Origin: Nocardioides sp. CER19
GTDB lineage: Bacteria > Actinomycetota > Actinomycetes > Propionibacteriales > Nocardioidaceae
DNA: 64,000 nucleotides
Assembly: GCF_029846275.1 (NCBI RefSeq)
Contig: NZ_JARVWS010000004.1
Coordinates: 597,805-661,804 of the forward strand
Reading direction: 5' to 3'
The translations under genes and the position numbers were made by a program. Each line of letters opens with the position of its first letter. Within the stretch, counting starts at the first letter, position 1. This document shows positions 33,564-42,186 of this stretch, piece after piece. Below the pieces are notes generated by a model. The model worked only from the letters and a program-made list of their open reading frames with translations. It made no database searches and had not been told where the DNA came from.

Positions 33564-34511
33564 ATGGACATCGACCCCCTGCGCGTCATCGCGGACCGGG
33601 ACGGCTTCTTCACACGGCGGGACGCCAAGGGCGCCGGCTACGTGGACCGCGAGATCACCCACATGGTCCGGGCGAAGGTGTGGCGCAGGATCCGGCGTGG
33701 CGCCTACGTGTTCGACGACACGTGGACGCGGCTCGACGACGTCGCTCGCCACCGCGTCCGCTCGAGCGCGGTGCTCCGCTCCCTCGGGGACGTCGTCGCG
33801 CTCAGCCACGCCTCGGGCGTGGTCCGTCACGGCATCGACGTCTGGGGACTCGACCTGGCGCGCGTGCACGTCACCCGGCTCGACGGCGGCGCCGGTCGCG
33901 TCGAGGGCGACGTCATCCACCACGAGGGGTTCTGGGTCGACAACGACGTCACCGAGGTCGACGGTCAGCAGGTACTACGAGCCGAACGGTGCGTCCTCGA
34001 AGCCGGCTCGCGCACGAGCAACGAGAAGGCGCTCTGCCTCATGGAGGCCGGCCTGCGCGCGGCCCTGTTCGACCGGGCGACGCTCGGGGCGACGTACGAC
34101 CTGATGCGGCACTGGCCGTTCGCGCGGCACCTCGCGGTCCCCCTCGAGATCGCGAACGCCTGCGCGGGGTCGATCGGCGAGTCCAGGGGGAACTGGCTCT
34201 TCCACCGCGCCGGTCTCCCCCGGCCCGAGGCTCAGCACGAGGTACGCCGCGCCGACGGCACCGTCGCCGGCATCTCCGACTGGTGGTGGCGCGACCAGCG
34301 CGTGCTGGGCGAGTTCGACGGGCAGGTCAAGTACGGGCGTCTCCTCAAGCCGGGTCAGGCGCCGGGAGACGCCGTCTTCGAGGAGAAGCGCCGCGAGGAC
34401 GAGCTGCGCGAGCTGACCGGAGCGACGATGGTGCGGCTGATCTGGGCCGACTTCGACATCCCGGCCGTCACCCGCGCCCGGCTCGAGCGCGTCCTCGGAC
34501 TCGCTGGCTGA
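33564..34511 (+). CDS. AbiEi-antitoxin-like protein with C-terminal Vsr/DUF559-like nuclease fold
   Basis: 315 aa. The N terminus (MDIDPLRVIADRDGFFTRRDAKGAGYVDREITHMVRAKVWRRIRRGAYV pattern) is the winged-helix 'AbiEi' domain of type IV toxin-antitoxin proteins common in actinobacteria. The C-terminal 90 residues contain ISDWWW, LGEFDGQVKYG and EEKRREDELRELTG...VRLIWADF, the layout of very-short-patch-repair/DUF559 endonuclease folds, with D, E and K in plausible PD-(D/E)XK positions. No AbiEii-type toxin gene is adjacent. Flanked on both sides by nearly identical 84-bp palindromes and inserted between rpmB and thiL, so a mobile or accessory cassette is likely. Function unproven. Confidence 0.75.
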   Translation: MDIDPLRVIADRDGFFTRRDAKGAGYVDREITHMVRAKVWRRIRRGAYVFDDTWTRLDDVARHRVRSSAVLRSLGDVVALSHASGVVRHGIDVWGLDLARVHVTRLDGGAGRVEGDVIHHEGFWVDNDVTEVDGQQVLRAERCVLEAGSRTSNEKALCLMEAGLRAALFDRATLGATYDLMRHWPFARHLAVPLEIANACAGSIGESRGNWLFHRAGLPRPEAQHEVRRADGTVAGISDWWWRDQRVLGEFDGQVKYGRLLKPGQAPGDAVFEEKRREDELRELTGATMVRLIWADFDIPAVTRARLERVLGLAG

Positions 34512-34579
34512 GGGTGCCCGGGCTGACGGCCACCCTGCTGATGGTGGCCGATGGTGCCGGCCGCGCGGTCGCCTGCATG

Positions 34580-34663
34580 TTCATCGAGGTATGCAGCCGA
34601 GTGGTCACTTCCCGTGCGGAACTCCGCCCGGGAAGTGCGCATTTCCCTGCATACCTCGATGAA
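34580..34663. repeat. 84-bp palindromic element, copy B (downstream of the AbiEi/Vsr-like gene)
   Basis: Same 17-bp perfect outer arms as copy A. Here CACTTCCCG also pairs with CGGGAAGTG, so the hairpin is longer than in A. It lies between the convergent ends of the nuclease-like gene (34511) and thiL (34679). Confidence 0.92.
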
Positions 34664-34678
34664 CAGACAGCGGCGACC

Positions 34679-35617
34679 TCAGAAGTGCGTCCACCCCGAC
34701 GGCCCGTCGTAGGACTCACCGTCGACGGTGACGCCGGTGCCCTCGGCCACCTGCCCGATCACCCGCCAGCCGTCGGGAAGTGCGGCGGCGGAGGGGAAGG
34801 TGGCCAGCAGCGCGTGGTCGTCGCCGCCGGTGAGGGCGAACGACACGGGGTCGGCGTTGAGGGCCGCGGCGACCGCCTCGAACGGTTCCGGGATCTCGAG
34901 CGAGGACGCCGCGACGTCGATGGCGACCCCGGAGGCGGCGGCGAGGTGGCCGGCCTCGGCCAGCAGGCCGTCGGACACGTCCACCATGGCGGTCGCACCG
35001 GCGGCGGCCGCGGCCGGGCCGGCGTCGTACGGCGGCTCGGGGCGCTGGTAGGCGGCCACGACCGCGCGCGGCGACCGGAACCCTCGGCCCAGGACGGCGA
35101 GCCCGGCGGCGGCCCAGCCCTGCCGCCCGGCGAGGGCGAGTACGTCGCCCGGGCGGGCGCCCGACCGCAGGACCGGTGCCTGGGTGACCGACCCGAGGAC
35201 CGTCACCGACACGACGATCTCGCTCGACCGGGTGACGTCACCGCCGACGACGCTGGCCCCGACGAGCGAGCACTCCTCCGCGAAGCCTTCGGCGAAGCCG
35301 AGCGCCCACGCGACGGGTAGGTCGGCCGGCGCGGCCAGTCCGATCGTCAGCGAGTGTGCCCGGCCGCCCATGGCGTTGATGTCGGACAGGTTCTGCGCGG
35401 CGGCCCGGTGCCCGACGTCGGCGGCCGAGGCCCACTCGCGCCGGAAGTGCCGACCCTCGACGAGCAGGTCGGTGGAGACCACGACATGGCCGTTGCGGAT
35501 GCGCAGGAGCGCAGCGTCGTCGCCGGGCCCGACGAGCACCTGCTCACCCTGCGGGAAGCGCTTCGTCAGCTCCGCGATCAGTCCGAACTCACCGAGATCC
35601 GCCACCGTCTGCTCCAC
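34679..35617 (-). CDS. thiL: Thiamine-monophosphate kinase
   Basis: Phosphorylates thiamine monophosphate to the diphosphate cofactor. 312 aa. LGEFGLIAELTKRF, GPGDDAALLR, STDLLVEGRHFRREW, AAQNLSDINAMGG and MVDVSDGLLAEAGHLA are family signatures, and LTGGDDHALLATF closes the site. Start is ambiguous among GTG codons at 35620, 35617 and 35605; 35617 is four bases from GGAGG and was used. Position next to the RAM/DUF3515 genes matches mycobacterial order. Confidence 0.96.
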   Translation of the reverse strand: MEQTVADLGEFGLIAELTKRFPQGEQVLVGPGDDAALLRIRNGHVVVSTDLLVEGRHFRREWASAADVGHRAAAQNLSDINAMGGRAHSLTIGLAAPADLPVAWALGFAEGFAEECSLVGASVVGGDVTRSSEIVVSVTVLGSVTQAPVLRSGARPGDVLALAGRQGWAAAGLAVLGRGFRSPRAVVAAYQRPEPPYDAGPAAAAAGATAMVDVSDGLLAEAGHLAAASGVAIDVAASSLEIPEPFEAVAAALNADPVSFALTGGDDHALLATFPSAAALPDGWRVIGQVAEGTGVTVDGESYDGPSGWTHF

Positions 35618-35750
35618 CACGCCTCCATCCCAGCACGACGCGGCGGCCGGGGTCGCGTTGGACACGGCTATGGACAGGAGTGAGCCGCACGATAGGTTGA
35701 TCGGCGGCCCCAGGGGTCTCACCGCACCGCCCAGCAGTAGGGAGAGCAGC

Positions 35751-35987
35751 ATGGTCGTCCAGGCCTACATCCTCATCCAGACCGACGTCGGCAAGGCCGC
35801 CGAGGTGGCCGCCCAGATCGCCAAGATCAAGGGCGTCACGATGGCCGAGGACGTCACCGGCCCCTACGACGTGATCGTGCGCGCCGAGGCCCGCAACGTC
35901 GACGAGCTCGGCAAGCTGGTCGTCTCGAAGGTGCAGAACCTCGACGGCATCACCCGGACGCTGACGTGTCCGGTCGTCCACATCTGA
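35751..35987 (+). CDS. Stand-alone Lrp/AsnC ligand-binding (RAM) domain protein
   Basis: 78 aa consisting only of the alpha-beta RAM domain (VVQAYILIQTDVGKAAEVAAQIAKIKGV ... GPYDVIVRAEARNVDELGKLV), with no DNA-binding domain. Such proteins form dimers or decamers that sense amino acids; small versions can modulate full-length Lrp proteins. AGGGAGAG precedes the ATG. The gene for the DUF3515 lipoprotein follows directly. Confidence 0.9.
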   Translation: MVVQAYILIQTDVGKAAEVAAQIAKIKGVTMAEDVTGPYDVIVRAEARNVDELGKLVVSKVQNLDGITRTLTCPVVHI

Positions 35988-35989
35988 GC

Positions 35990-36481
35990 GTGCGTCGCCT
36001 GCTCCGCCCCGTGCCGCTCGCGGCACGGGGCGCCGTGCTGTCCGGAGTGCTGGTGCTGACCGCCTGTGGCGGTCCGGTCGAGATCACTCCCCCGCCGGCC
36101 TCGGCACGCGCTGCCTGCGCGAAGCTCGCCGCCGCGCTCCCGACCAAGCTCGGCGACCTGGCGCCGGTCGAGTTCACGCCGAAGGACTCCTACGGCGGCG
36201 CCTGGGGCGATCCGCCCGTCACGCTGACCTGCGGGGTCGACGTACCCGACGGCTTCGGCCCGACCTCGGGCTGCGACGTCATCAACGGCGTGGACTGGTA
36301 CGCCCCCGCGAAGGAGCTCGGCGACAACGATGCCGACGTCACGCTGACCACCGTCACCCTCACGCCGCGCGTGGCCGTGCACATCCCGGCCAAGCAACGC
36401 GGCACTACCTCGGCCGCGGTGCTGATCGATCTGGCCGAGCCGCTCAAGAGCTCCCTCACCGTGGGCGCCCGCTGTGAGTGA
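35990..36481 (+). CDS. DUF3515 family probable lipoprotein
   Basis: 163 aa. Positive N terminus (RRLLRPVPLAARG), hydrophobic stretch and lipobox LTAC, so an exported, lipid-anchored protein. Mature part has the conserved WGDPPVTLTCGV and GCDVINGVDWY segments of DUF3515; function unknown. GTG at 35990 (two bases after the RAM gene) gives a normal signal peptide; a GTG at 35966 inside the RAM gene is an alternative. Same neighbour set as the M. tuberculosis homolog next to ddl and thiL. Confidence 0.85.
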   Translation: MRRLLRPVPLAARGAVLSGVLVLTACGGPVEITPPPASARAACAKLAAALPTKLGDLAPVEFTPKDSYGGAWGDPPVTLTCGVDVPDGFGPTSGCDVINGVDWYAPAKELGDNDADVTLTTVTLTPRVAVHIPAKQRGTTSAAVLIDLAEPLKSSLTVGARCE

Positions 36482-36507
36482 CCGTCCGATGTGGAACCCT
36501 GGGCCCC

Positions 36508-37461
36508 ATGAGTGACTTCGAGGGGCCCATCGCCGTCATCGCCGGCGGGCTCAGCCACGAGCGCGACGTCTCCCTGGCGAGCGGACGCAACCTCGTGCGC
36601 GAGCTGCGGGCCTCGGGCGTCGAGGTGGCGGCGTACGACTTCGACCGCAACCTGCTCCACGACCTCGAGCGCGACAAGGTCGTCGCCGCCGTGCCGGCGC
36701 TGCACGGCCAGTTCGGTGAGGACGGCGAGATCCAGACCCTGCTCGAGCTCATCAGCCTGCCGTACGTCGGCTCCGAGGCCCGCGCCTGCCGGGTCGCCTA
36801 CGACAAGGCCACCGCGCGCGAGCTGCTGCGGCGGGCGGGCATCCCGGTCCCCGACAGCGTCGGCCTCTCGGCGCAGACGTTCCGCGACATCGGCGCGAAC
36901 GCGCTGATGGAGCACGTGATGGAGCGGCTCGGCACGCGCGTCGTCGTCAAGCCGACCCGGGGCGGGTCCGCGCTCGGGGTCACCGGCGTCGACGGCCTCG
37001 CCGAGCTGCCGTCCGCCCTCGTCGGGACCTACGCCTACTACGACGAGGCCCTCATCGAGCGCTTCTACCCGGGGGCCAACGTGTCGGTCGTCGTCCACGA
37101 GACCGACGAGGGCGTCGTGCCGCTCGCGCCGATCGAGATCGACTTCGTCAAGGGCCACGAGTTCGACTTCTCGGCGCGCTACACCGCCGAGTTCGTCGGC
37201 CTGCGCCCGCTCGGCCTCGAGCGCGCGGTCGTCGACGAGATCGGGCAGGCAGCCGTCCGCGCCCACGAGGTGCTCGGCCTGCGCGACCTGTCCCGGTCCG
37301 ACTTCATCGTCGGGCCCGACGGCTCGTTCGTGGTGCTCGAGACCGCGATCACGCCGGGGACCACGGAGACGTCCGTCTTCCCCTTCTCCTGCACCGCGTC
37401 CGGCACCAGCCTCGGCGCGGTCGCCAAGGACCTGATCGCCCGCGCGCTCGCGCGGGCCTGA
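36508..37461 (+). CDS. D-Ala-D-Ala-ligase-like ATP-grasp protein, divergent paralog
   Basis: 317 aa ATP-grasp enzyme resembling Ddl: IAVIAGGLSHERDVSLASG, ALHGQFGEDGEIQTLLEL, VVVKPTRGGSALGVTGV, ARYTAEFVGLRPLGLE. It is not the usual Ddl, which is encoded convergently 11 bp away. In Ddl the metal-binding segment is NEINTMPGFT; here it is LETAITPGTTETS, so the metal-ligand Asn is replaced by Ala. It may ligate a different amino-acid pair or be regulatory. ATG at 36508 with no strong ribosome site. No second-function gene is linked. Confidence 0.85.
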   Translation: MSDFEGPIAVIAGGLSHERDVSLASGRNLVRELRASGVEVAAYDFDRNLLHDLERDKVVAAVPALHGQFGEDGEIQTLLELISLPYVGSEARACRVAYDKATARELLRRAGIPVPDSVGLSAQTFRDIGANALMEHVMERLGTRVVVKPTRGGSALGVTGVDGLAELPSALVGTYAYYDEALIERFYPGANVSVVVHETDEGVVPLAPIEIDFVKGHEFDFSARYTAEFVGLRPLGLERAVVDEIGQAAVRAHEVLGLRDLSRSDFIVGPDGSFVVLETAITPGTTETSVFPFSCTASGTSLGAVAKDLIARALARA

Positions 37462-37472
37462 CCCGGCGGCGG

Positions 37473-38552
37473 TCAGCGCAGGCCGGTCGGGCGCTCCAGC
37501 GCGAGCTGGATGAGCTCGTCGATCAGCTCCGGGTAGGAGATGCCGGAGGCCTCCCACATCTGCGGATACATCGAGATCGGGGTGAACCCGGGCATCGTGT
37601 TGATCTCGTTGATGACCACCTCGCCGTCGGGCATCACGAAGACGTCGACGCGGGAGATCCCCTCGGCCCCGATCGCCTCGAACGCCTGCACGGCGATCTC
37701 GCGGACCCGCTCGGAGACGTCGGCCGGCAGGTCGGCGGGCGCCTGCGTCCGCGCGTGCGAGTCAGCGGAGTACTTCTCCTCGAAGTCGTAGAACTGCGCC
37801 GCGTCGTGGTCGACGACGATCTCGCCGGGCACCGAGGCCCGCGGCGCGGCGCCGCCGCGGCCGCCGAGGACGGCGCACTCGATCTCGCGGCCGTCGATGC
37901 CCTCCTCGACGAGGACCTTCGGGTCGTGGAACCGGGCCTCCTCGATCGCGTCGGCCAGGCCGGTGAGGTCGTCCACGCGGGTGACGCCGAGCGACGAGCC
38001 GGCCCGGGCCGGCTTCACGAAGACGGGGAACTTCAGCTCGGCCTGGACCCGCTCGATCATCGCCGACTGGTTCTGCTCCCAGTCGCGCGGCTTGATGACG
38101 ACGTACGGCCCGACGGGCAGGCCGTGGCCGGCGAAGACGAGCTTCATGTACTGCTTGTCCATCCCGACCGCCGAGGCGAGCACGCCGGCGCCGACGTAGT
38201 GGACGCCGGCCAGCTCGAGCAGGCCCTGGATGGTGCCGTCCTCGCCGTAGGGTCCGTGCAGCAGCGGGAAGACGACGTCGACGTCGCCGACCTCGCCGAG
38301 GCTGGCGAGCTCGCGGCCGGCGTCGTCGGTGACTTCCGGCAGATGGCCCGCCGTGAGCTCCCAGCGGGCCGGGTCCCCGGAGGCGAGCACCCACCGACCC
38401 TCGCGCGTGATGCCGACCGGGAGGACGTCGTACTTGTCCCGGTCGATGGCCTTCATCACGCCGGCCGCGGTCGCCGCCGAGATGGCGTGCTCCCCGGAGC
38501 GGCCCCCGAAGACCAGGGCGACGCGGACCTTGCGGGAGGGGGTGTCGGTCAT
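37473..38552 (-). CDS. ddl: D-alanine--D-alanine ligase
   Basis: 359 aa; makes the D-Ala-D-Ala dipeptide for peptidoglycan. VALVFGGRSGEHAISAATAAGV, PLLHGPYGEDGTIQGLLE, VFVKPARAGSSLGVTRV, EIECAVLGG, and the metal-site INEINTMPGFTPISMYP are intact. ATG start 11 bp after murF on the same strand; the two form a peptidoglycan-precursor operon because MurF uses this dipeptide. Confidence 0.97.
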   Translation of the reverse strand: MTDTPSRKVRVALVFGGRSGEHAISAATAAGVMKAIDRDKYDVLPVGITREGRWVLASGDPARWELTAGHLPEVTDDAGRELASLGEVGDVDVVFPLLHGPYGEDGTIQGLLELAGVHYVGAGVLASAVGMDKQYMKLVFAGHGLPVGPYVVIKPRDWEQNQSAMIERVQAELKFPVFVKPARAGSSLGVTRVDDLTGLADAIEEARFHDPKVLVEEGIDGREIECAVLGGRGGAAPRASVPGEIVVDHDAAQFYDFEEKYSADSHARTQAPADLPADVSERVREIAVQAFEAIGAEGISRVDVFVMPDGEVVINEINTMPGFTPISMYPQMWEASGISYPELIDELIQLALERPTGLR

Positions 38553-38563
38553 GGTGATCGACC

Positions 38564-39934
38564 CTACTGAAGCGCCGAAGCGACCTCGTCGAGGCGCGCC
38601 CCCCGGGACGCCTTGAAGAGAACCGCGTCACCCGCGCCGACGTGCTCCCGCACCCACGCCACCGCCGCCGCGTTGTCAGCGACGAGCGTGCTGCGCCCCC
38701 CCGCGCCCTCGTGGATGCCACGGGCGCCCTCGCCGACGACCAGCACCTGGTCGATCCCGCGCTCGGTCGCGAACGCGCCGACACCCCGGTGCTCGGCGGC
38801 GCCGCCCTCCCCCAGCTCCAGCATCTCGCCGAGCACGGCCACCGTCCGTCGGACGTCGGGGTCGGCGCCGATCGAGGCCAGCGCGTCCAGCGCGGCCCGC
38901 ATCGACTCGGGGTTGGCGTTGTAGGAGTCGTTGAGCACGATGACGCCGTCGGCCAGCTCGCGCAGCTCCATCCGCCACTGCGAGAGGGTCTCGACGCCCG
39001 AGAGCGCCTCGCCGATCTCGGCCGGCGTCAGGCCGGCGGCCAGGGCCGCGGCCGCGGCCGCGGCGGCGTTGAGCGCCTGGTGGGCGCCGACGACCTTGAG
39101 GGTCACCGGCACCGAGCCCTGCGGCGTCGCCAGCACGAACGACGGCCGGCCGAGGCGGTCGAGCGTCAGGTCCTCGACGTGTACGTCGGCCGACGGCTCG
39201 TCCCCGAACGTGACGACCGACCCGTCGGTGAGCCGCGCCATCGCCGCCACCCGCTCGTCGCCGGCGTTGAGCACCGCCGTACCGGTGGGGGGCAGCGCCT
39301 GCACCAGCTCGCCCTTGGCCTCGGCGATCGCCTCGCGCGACCCGAACTCGCCCAGGTGGGCGGTGCCGACGTTGAGGACGATCGCGATGTCGGGCCTGAC
39401 CACGCGGGTCAGCTCGGCGATGTGGCCCTTGCCCCGAGCCCCCAGCTCGAGGACGAGGAACCGCGTGTCCGGCTCGACGCGCAGCGCCGTGAGCGGCATG
39501 CCGAGCTCGTTGTTGAACGAGCCCCGGGTCGCCACGGTCGCAGCGGCGTGGCCGAGCACGGCGCCGAGCAGGTCCTTGGTGGACGTCTTGCCCTGCGACC
39601 CGGTCAGTCCCACGACCGTCAGGTTCCCCGCCCGGCGCACCTGCGCGACGACGTACGCGGCGAGCTGCTGGAGCGCGTGCTGGGTGTCGGCGACGACGAC
39701 GGTCGGCAGCTCGGTCGGCCGGCTTCCGAGCACGGCGACGGCGCCGTGCTCCCCTGCCTGCGGGGCGTGCTCGTGGCCGTCGACGCGCTCGCCGACGAAG
39801 GCCACGAACAGGCTTCCGGGCCCGGCCTCGCGACCGTCGAGGACGACCGGGCCGGTGACGCTCACGGCCTCGGCCGCGCCGACCACCTCGCCGCCGACCA
39901 CGTCGGCGATCTGCGACAGGGTCATCGCGATCAT
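38564..39934 (-). CDS. murF: UDP-MurNAc-tripeptide--D-Ala-D-Ala ligase
   Basis: 456 aa; adds D-Ala-D-Ala to UDP-MurNAc-tripeptide. ATP loop VVGLTGSQGKTSTKDLLG, substrate region RGSFNNELGMPL, LELGARGKGHIAEL, and the C-terminal VLNDSYNANPESMRAALDAL are typical. Start ATG with GGAG seven bases upstream. Located with ddl rather than in a division-cell-wall cluster, a layout seen in part of the actinobacteria. Confidence 0.96.
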   Translation of the reverse strand: MIAMTLSQIADVVGGEVVGAAEAVSVTGPVVLDGREAGPGSLFVAFVGERVDGHEHAPQAGEHGAVAVLGSRPTELPTVVVADTQHALQQLAAYVVAQVRRAGNLTVVGLTGSQGKTSTKDLLGAVLGHAAATVATRGSFNNELGMPLTALRVEPDTRFLVLELGARGKGHIAELTRVVRPDIAIVLNVGTAHLGEFGSREAIAEAKGELVQALPPTGTAVLNAGDERVAAMARLTDGSVVTFGDEPSADVHVEDLTLDRLGRPSFVLATPQGSVPVTLKVVGAHQALNAAAAAAAALAAGLTPAEIGEALSGVETLSQWRMELRELADGVIVLNDSYNANPESMRAALDALASIGADPDVRRTVAVLGEMLELGEGGAAEHRGVGAFATERGIDQVLVVGEGARGIHEGAGGRSTLVADNAAAVAWVREHVGAGDAVLFKASRGARLDEVASALQ

Positions 39935-40079
39935 GCGGTCACTCCACTGACGATCCCGGGCATCTCGGTCATGGCGAATGACCCTAGAGGCTCCGTCGAC
40001 CGGTGTCGTCGTCGACCCGCGTCGCCTGGGTGCGTGTCCAGGCGGGGCGGGCCCGGGGAGACCAGCCGGCGCAGCCTCA

Positions 40080-40085
40080 TAGTCT
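40080..40085 (+). promoter_or_regulatory. Putative -10 box of the leaderless Cys/Met PLP-enzyme gene
   Basis: TAGTCT followed by six bases (GTGGGC) and ATG at 40092; no Shine-Dalgarno. Confidence 0.5.
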
Positions 40086-40091
40086 GTGGGC

Positions 40092-41165
40092 ATGGCCGAC
40101 CTCGCGAAGCCCGCCGCGCTCCGTCCCAGCACCGTCGCCGTCCACGCCGGGCGCCCCCCGCACGAGCCGGACCAGCCGCTCAACGTGCCGATCACGATGG
40201 CGTCGACGTACGTCGGCGGCGGGGACAAGGAGTACGGCCGCTACACCAACGACGCGTGGGTCGCGTTCGAGGACACGCTGGGCGCGCTCGAGGGCGGCAA
40301 GGCGCTGGCGTTCGCGAGCGGCCAGGCGGCGACGGCCACCCTGCTCGACCTGGTCGACGCCGACAGCGTCGTCGTGGCCGGGCAGTCCTACCTCGGCACC
40401 GCCGGCCAGCTGGCCGACCGCGAGTCCCGCGGGCGGGTGAAGACACGGCTCGTCGACGTCTCCGACACCAAGGCCGTCATCGCCGCTCTCGACGAGGACA
40501 CCGCGCTGCTGTGGCTGGAGTCCCCCACCAACCCCGGCATGGAGCTCGCCGACCTGCCCGCGCTCATCGCCGCGGCGCACGACGTCGGCGCCCGCGTGGT
40601 GGTCGACAACACCTTCGCGACCCCGATCCTGCAGCGCCCGCTCGAGCTCGGCGCCGACATCGTCCTGCACTCGGCGACCAAGTACCTCGCCGGCCACTCC
40701 GACGTCGTCATGGGCGCCGTCGTCGTGGCCGACCCGTCGCTGTGGGACGTCCTCAAGGGCCGGCGCGACCTGTACGGCGCCGTCCCCGGCCCGTTCGAGA
40801 CCTGGCTCGCCCTCCGTGGGCTGCGCACGCTGCCGCTGCGGATCGAGCGTGCGTCCGCCAACGCGGCCGAGCTGGCCCGCCGGCTCGAGCAGCACCCGGC
40901 CGTGACTGAGGTCAGGTACCCCGGCCTGGGCGCCATGCTCGCGGTCGTCCTCGCGACCCCGGAGCAGGCGGAGCTGCTCACCCACAGCACGCTGCTGTGG
41001 GTGCACGCGACCTCGCTCGGCGGCGTCGAGTCGACCTTCGAGCGGCGCCGCCGGTGGAAGGGCGAGGCCCGCGAGGTGCCCGAGGGGCTGGTGCGGCTCT
41101 CGGTCGGCATCGAGGACGTCGCCGACCTCTGGGCCGACCTCGAGCAGGCGCTCGACCGGCTCTGA
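40092..41165 (+). CDS. Cys/Met-metabolism PLP enzyme (cystathionine gamma-lyase/synthase-like)
   Basis: 357-aa trans-sulfuration fold enzyme. LRPSTVAVHAGRPPHEPDQPLNVPI, YGRYTNDAWVAFEDTLGALEGG, WLESPTNPGMELADLPALI, DNTFATPILQRPLELGADIVLHSATKYLAGHSD with the PLP lysine in SATKY, and the C-terminal substrate loop VRLSVGIEDVADL. It probably cleaves or forms cystathionine or degrades methionine; which one cannot be separated by motif. Slightly shorter than the usual 380-400 aa because the region around residue 280 is compact. Confidence 0.88.
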   Translation: MADLAKPAALRPSTVAVHAGRPPHEPDQPLNVPITMASTYVGGGDKEYGRYTNDAWVAFEDTLGALEGGKALAFASGQAATATLLDLVDADSVVVAGQSYLGTAGQLADRESRGRVKTRLVDVSDTKAVIAALDEDTALLWLESPTNPGMELADLPALIAAAHDVGARVVVDNTFATPILQRPLELGADIVLHSATKYLAGHSDVVMGAVVVADPSLWDVLKGRRDLYGAVPGPFETWLALRGLRTLPLRIERASANAAELARRLEQHPAVTEVRYPGLGAMLAVVLATPEQAELLTHSTLLWVHATSLGGVESTFERRRRWKGEAREVPEGLVRLSVGIEDVADLWADLEQALDRL

Positions 41166-41181
41166 CCCCGCCGGACCGGAC

Positions 41182-42186
41182 TCAGTCCGTCTCGGCCTTC
41201 GTCGGACGGCCGAGCACGGCGTCCATCATCTCGGCAGCCGTCATCCGGCCGCCGACCACGTCGTCGACGTACTGCGCCACGGGTGCGTCCACGTCGTTGC
41301 GCGCGGCGAGCTCGCGCAGCGAGTGGCACGACTTCGCGCCCTCGGCCACCTGCCGGGTCTGGGCCACGATGTCGGGGACCGACATGCCGCGGCCGAGGTT
41401 CTCCCCGAACGTGCGGTTGCGCGACAGCGGCGAGGAGCAGGTGGCGACCAGGTCGCCGAGGCCGGCGAGCCCCATCAGCGTGAGGGGGTTGGCGCCGAGC
41501 TTCACCGCCAGGCGCGCGGTCTCGGCGAGCCCGCGGGTGATCACCGACGCGGTGGTGTTGTCGCCGAAGCCGAGCCCGGCGGCCATGCCGGCCGCGATGC
41601 CGACCACGTTCTTGTAGGCGCCGCCGATCTCGCAGCCGATCACGTCGGTCGACGTGTAGGGCCGGAACGCGGCGCTGTGCACCCGCGCCTGCAGCATCTG
41701 GGCGACGCCCTCGTCGGTGCAGGCGACCACTCCGGCGGCCGGTTCGCGACGGGCGATCTCCGGTGAGAGGTTCGGCCCGCTGATGACGGCGATCCGATCG
41801 GGACCCGCGCCGGTCACGCCCGCGATGACCTGGCTCATCCGCTCGAGCGTGCCGAGCTCCACACCCTTCATGAGCGAGACGAGGACGGCCTGGTCGGGCA
41901 GGAACGGCGCCCACTCGACGAGGTTGTCGCGCAGCGTCTGCGAGGGCGTCGCGAGGACGACGACGTCGGCCTCGTGCACGGCCTTCTCGACGTCATGGGT
42001 GGCCGAGATGGCCGGCGGCAGCTGCACCCCGGGGTGGTAGTCGGCGTTCTCGTGCTGCTCGTTGATCGCCTGGGCGACCTCCTCGCGGCGTGCCCAGATG
42101 GTGACCTCGTTCCCCGCGTCGGCGAGGACGATCGAGAAGGCGGTGCCCCAGGATCCCGCGCCGAAGACGGCGACCTTCCCCGTCAC
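41182..42186 (-). CDS. gpsA: Glycerol-3-phosphate dehydrogenase [NAD(P)+]
   Basis: 334 aa; reduces dihydroxyacetone phosphate to sn-glycerol-3-phosphate for phospholipids. Rossmann VAVFGAGSWGTAFSIVLADAG, VVLATPSQTLRDNL, catalytic Lys in GGAYKNVVGIAAGMAAGLGFGDNT, and TCSSPLSRNRTFGENLGRG. GTG start overlaps the plsC stop (GTGA), so the acyltransferase and GpsA are made together, supplying substrate and first acylation chemistry for phosphatidic acid. Confidence 0.97.
   Translation of the reverse strand: MTGKVAVFGAGSWGTAFSIVLADAGNEVTIWARREEVAQAINEQHENADYHPGVQLPPAISATHDVEKAVHEADVVVLATPSQTLRDNLVEWAPFLPDQAVLVSLMKGVELGTLERMSQVIAGVTGAGPDRIAVISGPNLSPEIARREPAAGVVACTDEGVAQMLQARVHSAAFRPYTSTDVIGCEIGGAYKNVVGIAAGMAAGLGFGDNTTASVITRGLAETARLAVKLGANPLTLMGLAGLGDLVATCSSPLSRNRTFGENLGRGMSVPDIVAQTRQVAEGAKSCHSLRELAARNDVDAPVAQYVDDVVGGRMTAAEMMDAVLGRPTKAETD

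Noticed and set aside
33564..34511. Complete type IV toxin-antitoxin pair
   Set aside because: Only the AbiEi-like part is present; no nucleotidyltransferase toxin gene lies next to it.
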